Origin: UBA11606 sp964504305
GTDB taxonomy: Bacteria; Actinomycetota; Acidimicrobiia; Acidimicrobiales; Aldehydirespiratoraceae
Assembly: GCA_964504305.1 (NCBI GenBank)
Contig: CAZDEB010000003.1
Location: 217,973-281,972, forward strand
DNA: 64,000 nucleotides
Direction of reading: 5' to 3'
The stretch's first letter is position 1, and every line of letters begins with the position of its first letter. Shown here in pieces: positions 41,456-49,785 of the stretch. Made by a program: the position numbers and the translations under genes. Under the pieces are notes generated by a model. The model did no database searches. It was given only the letters and a program-made list of their open reading frames with translations, and was not told the origin of the DNA.

Positions 41456-42166
41456 TCAGCCCATCGAATAGCCACCATCTACGGGCAATACGGTACCCGT
41501 GATGTAGCCCGCCGCCTCGGACGCCAAGAACTCAATTGCTGCAGCAATTTCGTCGGCTTGGCCCAGCCGCCCGATTGGTACCACGCTCAACATTGCCTCT
41601 CGTTGGGCTTCGGTGAGGTCCATCAACATGTCGGTCTCGATAGGGCCGGGACAGATCACGTTGGCGGTGATGTTGCGCGAGGCGAACTCCTTGGCCAGTG
41701 ACTTGGCCAAGCCGATCAGCCCGGCCTTGGATGCCGCATAGTTGGCTTGTCCGGCCTGTCCACCGAGTCCGACGATCGAAGAGATGAATATCATTCGGCC
41801 CCAGCGGCCTTTCATCATGGCCTTCGATACTCGTTTGGCGACGCGGAAACCTCCCGTGAGGTTGGCGTCGAGCACGTCGACGAAATCGTCATCGCTCATC
41901 CGCAGCACGAGACCGTCTTTGGTGATGCCGGCGTTGGATACCAGGACTTCGACCGGTCCGAGCTTTTGTTCGACCTCGCTCACCGCAGAATCAACAGAGG
42001 CGGTATCGGTGACATCGCAGGTGACAACGAGGATGCCTTCGGCGTTTTCGGCAGAACCGCTCCGTGACGTGACCGCGACCTGATGGCCGGCGGCCGCGAA
42101 CCGTTTGGCAGTGGCGAGCCCGATGCCGCGATTGCCGCCCGTTACGAGAACAACGCGGCCGGTCAC
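41456..42166 (-). CDS. fabG: 3-oxoacyl-ACP reductase FabG
   Basis: 236 residues, SDR. Cofactor motif VLVTGGNRGIGLATAKRFAA, NAGITKDGLVLRM, catalytic SSIVGLGGQAGQANYAASKA (S...Y..SK), and ICPGPIETDML. GTG 42166 overlaps the fabH stop (GTGA). The much longer frame to 42991 is antisense-like low-complexity and not real. Confidence 0.96.
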   Translation of the reverse strand: MTGRVVLVTGGNRGIGLATAKRFAAAGHQVAVTSRSGSAENAEGILVVTCDVTDTASVDSAVSEVEQKLGPVEVLVSNAGITKDGLVLRMSDDDFVDVLDANLTGGFRVAKRVSKAMMKGRWGRMIFISSIVGLGGQAGQANYAASKAGLIGLAKSLAKEFASRNITANVICPGPIETDMLMDLTEAQREAMLSVVPIGRLGQADEIAAAIEFLASEAAGYITGTVLPVDGGYSMG

Positions 42167-43083
42167 CAGCGCACCACCACGCTGCCCCAAGCCATACCCG
42201 CACCGAAGCCGGTCATGAGTACCAGCTTGCCGGGTTCGAGTGCGCCGGCGTCGTTGGCGACGCTCATTGCCAGGGGGATGCTCGCACCTGATGTGTTGCC
42301 GGTGTTTTCGAGCACGTTGTAGGTCTTTTCGATGGGAATACCGATGCGCTGACACATGGCATCGATGATTCGGATGTTGGCCTGGTGAGGCAGAACAACA
42401 TCGATGTCGTCGGGCGATAGCCCCGCCTGTTCGAGAACGGCGTTGACCGAAGAAACAACGGCGCGCACTGCTCGTTTGAACACCTCTCGACCTTCCATCT
42501 TGATGGTGTCGTGCAGGTCGCAGTAGAGGATTGACTGGAGGTCGCCGTTGACCCCGAAATCTGATCCGAGAAGGTCGCCTTGTTCGTGGCGTTCGAGCAC
42601 AACCGCGCCCGCCCCGTCGCCGAACAAGATGGCTGTGCCGCGGTCGGTCCAGTCGGTGATTCTGGACATGGCGTCGGAGCCGATAAGGAGGACTTTGTCG
42701 GGACCGCCCGGAGTGAGCATCATTCCGTAGGCGGCGACGTAGCCATAGGGGAATCCGGCGCAAACCACGTTGATGTCCAATGCGCCGCAAGTGAGCCCGA
42801 GACCACGAGCGACCTGACTCGATGTTGCCGGAAACGTCTGCTCTGGCGTGGTGGTACACAACATCAGCAGGCCAATCTCTTCGGGACTCGCACCGGCGGC
42901 CCGTAGCGCCTCGCCGCCCGCCTCGATCGCCATTGCCGAGGTGGAGCCGCCGACGTGACGTTGACCTATACCGGAGCGTTCCCGGATCCATTGATCGCTG
43001 GTGTCCATCGACTGGGCGAGGTCGTCGTTGGTGACAACCTTCTCTGGGAGGTGCGAGCCGATTCCGGCTACTCGAATAGTCAT
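42163..43083 (-). CDS. fabH: 3-oxoacyl-ACP synthase III (FabH)
   Basis: 306 residues. Starter condensation of acyl-CoA with malonyl-ACP. Cys in NVVCAGFPYGYVAAY, His in LPHQANIRIIDAM and Asn in NTGNTSGASIPLAM complete the Cys-His-Asn triad. Overlaps fabD by 4 bases (ATGA) and fabG by GTGA. Confidence 0.95.
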   Translation of the reverse strand: MTIRVAGIGSHLPEKVVTNDDLAQSMDTSDQWIRERSGIGQRHVGGSTSAMAIEAGGEALRAAGASPEEIGLLMLCTTTPEQTFPATSSQVARGLGLTCGALDINVVCAGFPYGYVAAYGMMLTPGGPDKVLLIGSDAMSRITDWTDRGTAILFGDGAGAVVLERHEQGDLLGSDFGVNGDLQSILYCDLHDTIKMEGREVFKRAVRAVVSSVNAVLEQAGLSPDDIDVVLPHQANIRIIDAMCQRIGIPIEKTYNVLENTGNTSGASIPLAMSVANDAGALEPGKLVLMTGFGAGMAWGSVVVRW

Positions 43084-44264
43084 CCTTTGGTCCTTAGCCA
43101 GGCAATGGGTTGACGGGAGGTAACTCGCTCGCCTTCGAAGGCCAGCACTCCCTTTATTTCGCCCGCGAAAGAGCTGACCACCTCTAGGGAGCCGACCATG
43201 CCTAGCACGTGACCCACACGTATCACGCGCCCGTCCTCGCAGTCGGCACGTGGAGTGAAAATACCTGCGCCCGGTGAAACGACCATACGTTCGGTGCCAA
43301 ATAGGTGTTCGCCTTCGAGCGCCGACGATTCGACCTCGGTTGAACTGGCCCCGGAGAGGGCTTCGATCAGCCCGTCCAAATCGGCCGGAGTCGAGATGCT
43401 TCGGCGGCTCGCCGTCTTCACCGCCCGTTTGACCAGGCCGGTAAGAACAGTGCCTGGTCCGAGTTCGATGAAACTATTGAACCCTTGGTCGTCGAGTCCG
43501 CGAAGGGTTTGACGCCAGCGCACCGGTGACGTGAGCTGTGCCCCAAGTAGCGCCGGCCAGTCGCTGGCCTCGCTGTGCGCCGTTGCGTCGACGTTGGCGT
43601 AAACCGGCTGCTCGGCGTCGCGGAACTCGACCTGGTCGATGGCTTTGCGAAGCCGGTCGCGGGCGGGCGCCATAAGCGGCGTGTGGAACGCTCCGCCCAC
43701 CGGGATGCGCATCGCTCGTTTGGCGCCGAGTTCTTTGGCGATCGCGCAGGCTCGGTCGAGATCGTCGGGCGCGCCGGCAATCACGACCTGTCCGGGGGCG
43801 TTGTAATTGGCGATCCAAGCGTCGCCGGCGGCCCGTTGACAGGCAATGTCGACTTGGTCGTCGTCGAGTCCGAGGATGGCTGCCATGGTGCCGTCTTGTT
43901 CGTCGGCCGCTGCTTGCATGGCGTCGCCGCGTTCGTTGACCAAGTTGACCGCGTCGCCAAAGTCGAGCACGCCGGCTGCAGTTAGCGCAGAGTATTCGCC
44001 GAGTGAGTGGCCCGCGTGGGCGGCCGCTTCGGCACCGGTTCGGCTAACGGCATCGAGAACCACCATCGACGTGACGAAGGTAGCCATTTGGGCGTTGCGG
44101 GTCATGGTGAGCTCGTCGGCATCGGTATCGAGCAGCAGCGCGCCGATATCGCGGTGAGTTGCGTCTGATGCTTCTTCTACAAGTTCCCAAGACGGATGGT
44201 CGACCCAAGCCGACCCCATGCCCGGGGTCTGTGAACCTTGACCCGGGTAGGTGAAGACGATCAT
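43080..44264 (-). CDS. fabD: Malonyl-CoA:ACP transacylase with C-terminal BCCP-like domain
   Basis: 394 residues, ~80 more than normal FabD. Residues 1-310: FTYPGQGSQTPGMGSAW, active Ser in AGHSLGEYSALTAAG, and the His in GGAFHTPLM; complete. Residues ~318-394 look like a biotinyl/lipoyl-carrier hammerhead: VVSPGAGIFTPRADCEDG, GHVLGMVGSLEVVSS, AGEIKGVLAFEGERVTSRQP. The EAMK loop that carries biotin is GSLE, so it cannot be biotinylated as usual. GGAGGG ribosome site. First gene of the fab operon, so it sets acyl-ACP supply. Confidence 0.93.
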   Translation of the reverse strand: MIVFTYPGQGSQTPGMGSAWVDHPSWELVEEASDATHRDIGALLLDTDADELTMTRNAQMATFVTSMVVLDAVSRTGAEAAAHAGHSLGEYSALTAAGVLDFGDAVNLVNERGDAMQAAADEQDGTMAAILGLDDDQVDIACQRAAGDAWIANYNAPGQVVIAGAPDDLDRACAIAKELGAKRAMRIPVGGAFHTPLMAPARDRLRKAIDQVEFRDAEQPVYANVDATAHSEASDWPALLGAQLTSPVRWRQTLRGLDDQGFNSFIELGPGTVLTGLVKRAVKTASRRSISTPADLDGLIEALSGASSTEVESSALEGEHLFGTERMVVSPGAGIFTPRADCEDGRVIRVGHVLGMVGSLEVVSSFAGEIKGVLAFEGERVTSRQPIAWLRTKG

Positions 44265-44553
44265 TAATCAGTGCCCTCCAGAAGGCGTTGGTCGAACCTG
44301 ACAGTCCAACTCCACACATTGTGACTCACCAGCCTGCCTTAGAGTTTCATTACTGGCGAGTAGTGAACAGTGCAATGTGTCACGTCGTCGACAATGACCG
44401 CCGCGGCCAGTCATCTGCGGTGGTGCGGTGGCGACGGATCGAGAACTCTCGCCAGATCGTCACGAGGACCAGAATGCCAACTACGCGAATCAATCGCTTC
44501 AGAACGTTTGTCCTCATCATCATGAGGCTACGCTGCGCCTCGTGACCTCACCT
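44265..44553. other. Intergenic region between fabD and tRNA-Leu
   Basis: 289 bases without a convincing gene. An 8-base inverted repeat ACACATTG (44314-44321) / CAATGTGT (44373-44380) brackets 51 bases upstream of fabD. Plausible tRNA promoter: TTGTCC (44508-44513) and TACGCT (44529-44534), spacer 15. An 85-codon open frame at 44288-44545 has no ribosome site and unnatural composition. Confidence 0.4.
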
Positions 44554-44640
44554 GCCCGGGTGGTGGAATTGGCAGACACGACGGACTCAAAATCCGTTGC
44601 CTTCGCAGGCGTGCGGGTTCAAGTCCCGCCCCGGGTACCA
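44554..44640 (+). tRNA. tRNA-Leu (anticodon CAA)
   Basis: 87 bases with the CCA end encoded. Acceptor arm GCCCGGG pairs with CCCGGGT (G-U at the first pair). D-arm TGGTGGAATTGGCAGACACG, anticodon loop CTCAAAA giving CAA (reads UUG), a long variable arm (TTGCCTTCGCAGGCGTG region) as in class II tRNAs, and T-arm GGGTTCAAGTCCC. The 3' end overlaps the antisense MFS reading frame. Confidence 0.96.
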
Positions 44641-45815
44641 ATTGCGATCGCGCTCACGAGGGTGAGCAGCACCAAGATCCAAGAGATGGTCGAGAGGCGC
44701 ACCAGCCCGGCCGACACGTCATTGCCTATGTCGGTGGCAACAAACAACAAGATGGTGCCGTAAGAAAGCCGGCCGCCCAGCGAGTCGAGGCTGAGAAACG
44801 TGGCTCGATGTCGCTGTTGTAGCTGTGGCGCGGCGGCGGCGCTGATGAGCACTGGTGCCGCCGAACCTTGAGCCGACCGAAAGGCGATCACGATGACGAC
44901 GAGGATGCTCGTTGTCGCCGCCATCGTGGTCACGATGAGCGCGCTGAGCGCCCCCAAGCCGATCAGCGTTGTCCGCAATCCGAAGGCGCGGCTCATACGA
45001 ACGCTCGATCGGGCAAAGAATGCCCCGACTACCGAGACAACGGCTACCAGAGCACCGGACAGCAACGGGGTGCGCCCCAGTTGATCGGGGGTGCGGTGGA
45101 GGGCCTCGGTGAGCCACGGTTGTAGCAGAGTGAACGCAACGTGTTCGAGCACGACCATGGCGATGCCGTAGCCGAAGATCCAGGCGAGGGGAGCGCGTCG
45201 TAGATACGACAAGCACTCGCCGACTTGGCGCAACAAACCAGGAGCGGCGCCGACGTGGGGCGGTTCGGTGAAGGCCATGGCCACAACGAGCTGAGCGATC
45301 GCAAGGCCGAGCGACGCCGCGAAAGCGAGGCGAAGGTCGGCGAGTCCCACCGCGCCACCCACCAGTGCCCCGATGCCGGCGACCACCAGCCCGCGAGAAG
45401 TGATGGTGGCTTGTCGATCTCCGAACTCGTTTGGGCGTTCGAGCGCTTCGAGTGTGTCGAAGTGAAACGTCACATCGGTGCCCGACAGCGACGCATAACC
45501 AAGGGCGAGGAACGCTTGGCCCGCGGCGACGACGGTGAAGCTGTTGGCCCCCAGGATGAAACAGGTGTGGCACACCATCCAGCTTGCGGCGGCGATTCGT
45601 AGCGTCGGGACCCGGCCGAGGCGATCGCTCATCCACCCGGATGGCACTTCGAATACGACCACGAACAAGTAATAGATGCCGGCCAGGCGAATGGCGCCGT
45701 CGAGATCGAAGTTGGAGCGAGTGAATAACACGAACACCGCTATCCACGGGTTGGTCCGGACCAACAGTTCGTGCCACTGAATGAGACGCAGGTTGCGTTC
45801 GAGACGTTCGATCAC
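44619..45815 (-). CDS. MFS-type transporter
   Basis: 398 residues, ~12 hydrophobic segments. Loop 2-3 motif GWMSDRLGRVPTLRIAA matches the MFS A motif (G-x3-D-R-x-GR). Substrate unknown; the N-terminal half resembles drug/sugar efflux types. The last seven codons and stop lie on the antisense strand of the tRNA-Leu 3' half. GTG 45815, 6 bases behind TAGGGT. Confidence 0.85.
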   Translation of the reverse strand: MIERLERNLRLIQWHELLVRTNPWIAVFVLFTRSNFDLDGAIRLAGIYYLFVVVFEVPSGWMSDRLGRVPTLRIAAASWMVCHTCFILGANSFTVVAAGQAFLALGYASLSGTDVTFHFDTLEALERPNEFGDRQATITSRGLVVAGIGALVGGAVGLADLRLAFAASLGLAIAQLVVAMAFTEPPHVGAAPGLLRQVGECLSYLRRAPLAWIFGYGIAMVVLEHVAFTLLQPWLTEALHRTPDQLGRTPLLSGALVAVVSVVGAFFARSSVRMSRAFGLRTTLIGLGALSALIVTTMAATTSILVVIVIAFRSAQGSAAPVLISAAAAPQLQQRHRATFLSLDSLGGRLSYGTILLFVATDIGNDVSAGLVRLSTISWILVLLTLVSAIAIGTRGGT

Positions 45816-45821
45816 GTGCGC

Positions 45822-45827
45822 ACCCTA
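45822..45827 (-). promoter_or_regulatory. -10 element, leaderless start of the MFS gene
   Basis: Minus-strand TAGGGT followed by 6 bases and GTG 45815. Confidence 0.55.
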
Positions 45828-45841
45828 CGGGTGGTGGTGGC

Positions 45842-46471
45842 TCAGATGTTGGGAAGCAGTAGGTCGAAGTCCATGCGGAAGTTCAGGGCCGCGTTGCCGG
45901 TGCCGTCATCAAGGATTGTCGTGTTGGTCCCGGTAAACCACTGAGTTACCTGTCCCGAGGCCGCGAGGTAGTCGCCGGTGCCACCGATCACGGCCCTTGT
46001 GGCGCTTTGCTCCATCGAGTCCGTCCCCTCGATTCCGGCCGTTACGAGGTTGTTGGTCGGAAAGAGGTCCTCGGGCACGATTTGACCCAATACGAAGACC
46101 TGCCTCGAGGAGACATGAGGTTGGGGTCGGTTGCCGTCCAAGATGAGCCATCCCTGACAGAACCATCGGCCAATCGAGCCCTCGTTTGTGGGTACGAATC
46201 CGTCGAGCACCGTTCCGGATGGGTAAATCCACCCCTCGACCAGAAACGGCAATCGGAAGTCGGCCCCGCTCGCCGGATTGCGGGGGACGACGTCGCGCCA
46301 GGTGTCGCCAAGGCAAGCAACATCGAACGTGACGCGCTCGCGTTTCCATGCGTCGGCGCGCGAAGCGGCGCCGGCGACTCCACCGGCAACGCCACCAACC
46401 AGGGCTGTTCCGCCGATCGCCGCGCCAGTAAGAACGGTGCGTCGATTTGGTTTTTGAGAATCTGCAGTCAT
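45842..46471 (-). CDS. Tat-exported allene-oxide-cyclase/dirigent-like barrel protein (copy 1)
   Basis: 209 residues. Tat-type signal PNRRTVLTGAAIGGTALVGG. The mature part has RAVIGGTGDYLAASGQVTQW and FTGTNTTILDDGTGNAALNF, the IGGTG-x-Y...ASG hallmark of the AOC/dirigent eight-strand barrel. Two cysteines (FDVACLGD, RWFCQGWL) recur at the same places in copy 2, suggesting an extracellular disulfide. It follows the WD40 gene by 9 bases on the same strand, so it is probably made with the SARP-kinase-WD40 protein. Function unknown; barrels of this fold bind hydrophobic ligands. Confidence 0.78.
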   Translation of the reverse strand: MTADSQKPNRRTVLTGAAIGGTALVGGVAGGVAGAASRADAWKRERVTFDVACLGDTWRDVVPRNPASGADFRLPFLVEGWIYPSGTVLDGFVPTNEGSIGRWFCQGWLILDGNRPQPHVSSRQVFVLGQIVPEDLFPTNNLVTAGIEGTDSMEQSATRAVIGGTGDYLAASGQVTQWFTGTNTTILDDGTGNAALNFRMDFDLLLPNI

Positions 46472-46480
46472 TTGCTGGCC

Positions 46481-49400
46481 TTACTGTTTCGGTGGTTGGT
46501 CGGCCGCATCGAAGGGCGCAGGCCATTGATCACACGTCGAGTGGTACTCGGTGTCTCGCGGGCCGAATTGGTGCCACTCGTCGGCTGTTAGGTTGCGGCC
46601 CGCGGTTTGGCACGCGATCTGCGGATAACTCTCTAGATCGAGGTCCCAGAAGACTGCATGTCCGTCCCACACCGTTGCCAGGTAGTTGGCGTTGGGTGAA
46701 GCATTGGCCGATGTGTTGGGGGCGTTGGGATAAGGCGCCCCGATCAGCTGACGGGTTTCGATGTCCCAGATCCGTCCCTGACCGTCGGCGGCGGTCACAA
46801 GATATTGGCCATCGACCGTGAAGTACGGTCCTCTGCTGTAGCCCCCGACCGCGTCGGTGTTGCCAAGAAACGGCGCGCCGACGGGTTGAAGGGTTTCGGC
46901 GTCGCGCAACAGAATTGCTCCGGTGCTGTCGACTGTGGCCAACCATTTGCTGTCGTGGGAGTAACGCAATTGCATCACTTTGCCCCCGCCCGCCGACAGC
47001 AGGGGTGTCTGAAGCTCCCACGTACCGGTATCCCAGATAACGGCGGCTCCCCCGGATGTGGCTGCGGCCAGCCACCGATCGTCAGGGCTGAACACCAATG
47101 ACCGACCGATGGCGTCGGTCGCGGCCACCGCGTCGAGCAGGTCTAGTTCGGCAATGGGCTGACCCGAGTAGTAGTCGTACACTGTGATCGTTAGCTGGTC
47201 GGCTAGCGAACGGGTTTGGATCGCGAGCATTTCGCCGTTGTGGCTTCTGATGACCTCGAACGCCGCGAGTGCGTCGATAGATCTATTTCCGAGAGCTTCG
47301 TCCATGACGACTACGTGCCCCGCAAAGGAAGAAATCGCCAATAAGTTGTCGTCGTTGAGGAATCCGAATGACGGCTTGTCCAACTCCGGTAGCGGCAGCC
47401 GGCGTGGGGTGGCTCCGCTCAGGTCGTAGATCTGGGGAGGTTTGGAGTCGGCGTTGGAAATCACCGCGAGGTCGCCGGTGCTGTTGATAGTCACCTCGGC
47501 GCTGAGCTCGGTCTCGACAGTTCTCGAGATAGGCGATCTTCCGGCCAAGGAAAGCAGAGCAACACCGGTGCCGCCGCCGACCGCCAAAATCTCTTGGTCG
47601 GGGTCAAGTGATACGACCGCGGTTCCTGGCAATTGCGAGTCGAGAAGGTGCTCTAGGTGCCCGTCTTGGTTAGAGAACTGCACAACTGTGCCGCCGTCGC
47701 GAGCCGTAAAAACGGATCGGTCGTTCACGACAGTTGTGTTGGAGATTACCGAAGGCAGCACCGAGGATTCGAGGCCGGGGATTAGTATCCGCTCGGTGAT
47801 CTGCCCGCTCGAGTCGATGAGAAGCGCCTCGAAGCTGGTGCCGACCCACGTTCCTTTTTCGTCCGTACCGGAGAAGTTGGTGATCGAAGATGCCGCCCTT
47901 TGCTCGCCTGACGAGCGCACCAACACTGTGTCGCTGGTCTTGGATCCGCTGTTGGTGTCCCAGATGCGCACTACCGCAAGTCCGGCGCTCACCAGCTGCG
48001 AACTATCGGGTGAGAAACTCAAGGCCGACACACCAATACTGAACGATTCCGGTTGGTGGGGGAGCCCGTCACTTGCGCCGACAAGATCGAGTTCCTCGAT
48101 GGCGCGCTCAGGGTGGGCGACCAGCGACTGTCGATAACTACCGTCCGCATTGAAGAGTCGCACGATGCCCTGGTGGGTACCGGTCGCGATGGTTCCGTCG
48201 GGAGCGGCTGCCAGCGCCGTAACTCTGGAGTCGTGGATAATTGGCTCACCGATGACCGACAGATCGGCGGCATCAAAACGAACCACGTTTTCGCCGCTGG
48301 CGGCTAGGAGAGTGTTGTTCGGACCCTTGATGACGGCGCTGGGAGAACTGAGACTCGCGCTAGCCACCTCTTCGCCGGTGGCGATGTCAACGATGATGAG
48401 ACCCGCGGAGTGAGCAACAGCGAGGCGGGACTGATCGAGCCACACCATGTCGGTCACGTCGTAGCCCGACGCGACCAAACCGAGGAATCCTTGCGACGCG
48501 ACGAGCGTGGCTTGGACGGCGCCGAGAGTGGTGGGGCTGGGGTTGCGGTTGTATGCCTCCACGGCAAGCAACATCGCGAGCGGCCGGTTTGTCGAGGCGA
48601 GACTGGTGGCGTCGGCGGCAAGCCGGCGGGTCTCCGCCGCCGACTGGGCCGCGGCCGCGGCGCGGGCTTCGGTGCGGGCTCGTCGGGCCTGAACCACCGC
48701 GACACCCCCGGCCGCCAACGCCACCACGGCCACCGTGCCGATGGCTTTGGAAAGCCGCCGCAAGCGGCGCGCCACTCTTTGTTCTTGTTGCCTCAGTGCG
48801 GTGGCGGCGTCCTTGCTGCTGTTGACAAACTCGTGGGTGGGCCCTGTCTCGGGCAGAACATGAGTGTCGGATAAGTCGGCGGCGGCGGCGAGGCGAGCTC
48901 CCCTGAGCAGCAGGCTGGGGTCGCGTCCGAGCCGCGCCCATTCGGCCGCCGCATCACTGATAGCACGACGAGTGCGAACTTCGTCGCGGCTGGTCTCGAT
49001 CCACTCTCGCAGCCTCGGCCACTCTCGTAACAAGGCCTCGTGGGCGACCTCCACGGTAGGTTCGCGGGACTCTGGGTCGCGGTCGAAAGTGAGCAGGCGT
49101 GCCTTGCCGAAACGCTCGAGCACCGCACCGATGGAGGCAGGGGGGCCGAGCGACGCGATGGGCGCTCGACGTCTGGTGTCGGTGGCACCACCGTCGAACG
49201 CCACGAGCTCGAGAAAAACGCGCTTGGCGCTATCTCGCCCACCCCGATCGAGTTCGTTGTAGAGACGGTCGGCGCGGCCCGACAGAGCGCCGGCGAATCC
49301 TCCGAGGCGTTCGTAACCCGCCAGCGTCATCGTGTTGGCCGACCGGTTCTGAAAGAGCGTGGTCAGCACAAATTGCAACTGCGGTAGCGCCAACGGTTCG

Positions 49401-49780
49401 CTCGACATGTCTCGGCTGATGGCCGCGAGTACGCCCGAGTCGACTGTTACGCCAACCCGGTTGGCTGGGCCGTTGATTACTTGCACGATCGCCCGTGCCG
49501 AGAGGGGGGTAATCGCTACCTGGTGCTCGACAATAAGGTCGGCGAAATCAGGAGCGTGCAGCGGGCGGTCGTAGTAGTCGGCCCGCAGGGTCACGATCAC
49601 TTTGAACCGCGACAGTTCATCGGCGACCGTCGCGCCGATTGCTTGCACGAATTGGTGGGTGGTAGCGGGATCACCGAGCGTGTACAACTCTTCGAGTTGG
49701 TCGATGACAAGGACCACGTCGCTATTTGGCGGCGAGAGGTCAGAGACGGTCTGGGCGAAGGACCGAGCCGAAGTAGTCAA
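46481..49780 (-). CDS. C-terminal fragment of a split STAND NTPase - WD40 protein
   Basis: 1099 residues counted from a fortuitous TTG. It begins inside the NTPase, at Walker B (DVVLVIDQLEELYTLGD); Walker A is in the upstream ORF. Then RFKVIVTLRADYYDRP and the helical STAND segment (VEVAHEALLREWPRLREWIE), a membrane helix (IGTVAVVALAAGGVAVVQAR, ~residues 355-375) and a beta-propeller with WD-type repeats (ALSFSPDSSQLVSAGLAVVR, LVFSPDDRWLAAATSGGAAV). The C-terminus IACQTAGRNLTADEWHQFG is the characteristic tail of this family. The frame stays open upstream past 49858, so a single base change joins it to the ORF at 49786-51660. Either a frameshifted gene, a sequence error or programmed frameshifting. 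Confidence 0.8.
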   Translation of the reverse strand: MTTSARSFAQTVSDLSPPNSDVVLVIDQLEELYTLGDPATTHQFVQAIGATVADELSRFKVIVTLRADYYDRPLHAPDFADLIVEHQVAITPLSARAIVQVINGPANRVGVTVDSGVLAAISRDMSSEPLALPQLQFVLTTLFQNRSANTMTLAGYERLGGFAGALSGRADRLYNELDRGGRDSAKRVFLELVAFDGGATDTRRRAPIASLGPPASIGAVLERFGKARLLTFDRDPESREPTVEVAHEALLREWPRLREWIETSRDEVRTRRAISDAAAEWARLGRDPSLLLRGARLAAAADLSDTHVLPETGPTHEFVNSSKDAATALRQQEQRVARRLRRLSKAIGTVAVVALAAGGVAVVQARRARTEARAAAAAQSAAETRRLAADATSLASTNRPLAMLLAVEAYNRNPSPTTLGAVQATLVASQGFLGLVASGYDVTDMVWLDQSRLAVAHSAGLIIVDIATGEEVASASLSSPSAVIKGPNNTLLAASGENVVRFDAADLSVIGEPIIHDSRVTALAAAPDGTIATGTHQGIVRLFNADGSYRQSLVAHPERAIEELDLVGASDGLPHQPESFSIGVSALSFSPDSSQLVSAGLAVVRIWDTNSGSKTSDTVLVRSSGEQRAASSITNFSGTDEKGTWVGTSFEALLIDSSGQITERILIPGLESSVLPSVISNTTVVNDRSVFTARDGGTVVQFSNQDGHLEHLLDSQLPGTAVVSLDPDQEILAVGGGTGVALLSLAGRSPISRTVETELSAEVTINSTGDLAVISNADSKPPQIYDLSGATPRRLPLPELDKPSFGFLNDDNLLAISSFAGHVVVMDEALGNRSIDALAAFEVIRSHNGEMLAIQTRSLADQLTITVYDYYSGQPIAELDLLDAVAATDAIGRSLVFSPDDRWLAAATSGGAAVIWDTGTWELQTPLLSAGGGKVMQLRYSHDSKWLATVDSTGAILLRDAETLQPVGAPFLGNTDAVGGYSRGPYFTVDGQYLVTAADGQGRIWDIETRQLIGAPYPNAPNTSANASPNANYLATVWDGHAVFWDLDLESYPQIACQTAGRNLTADEWHQFGPRDTEYHSTCDQWPAPFDAADQPPKQ

Positions 49781-49785
49781 GGCGT

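Noticed and set aside
42167..42991. Long upstream extension of fabG
   Set aside because: Antisense-like, Arg/His-rich sequence overlapping fabH in another frame; GTG 42166 gives a perfect FabG N-terminus.
44288..44545. 85-codon ORF between fabD and tRNA-Leu
   Set aside because: No ribosome site, poor composition, and it overlaps the tRNA promoter.
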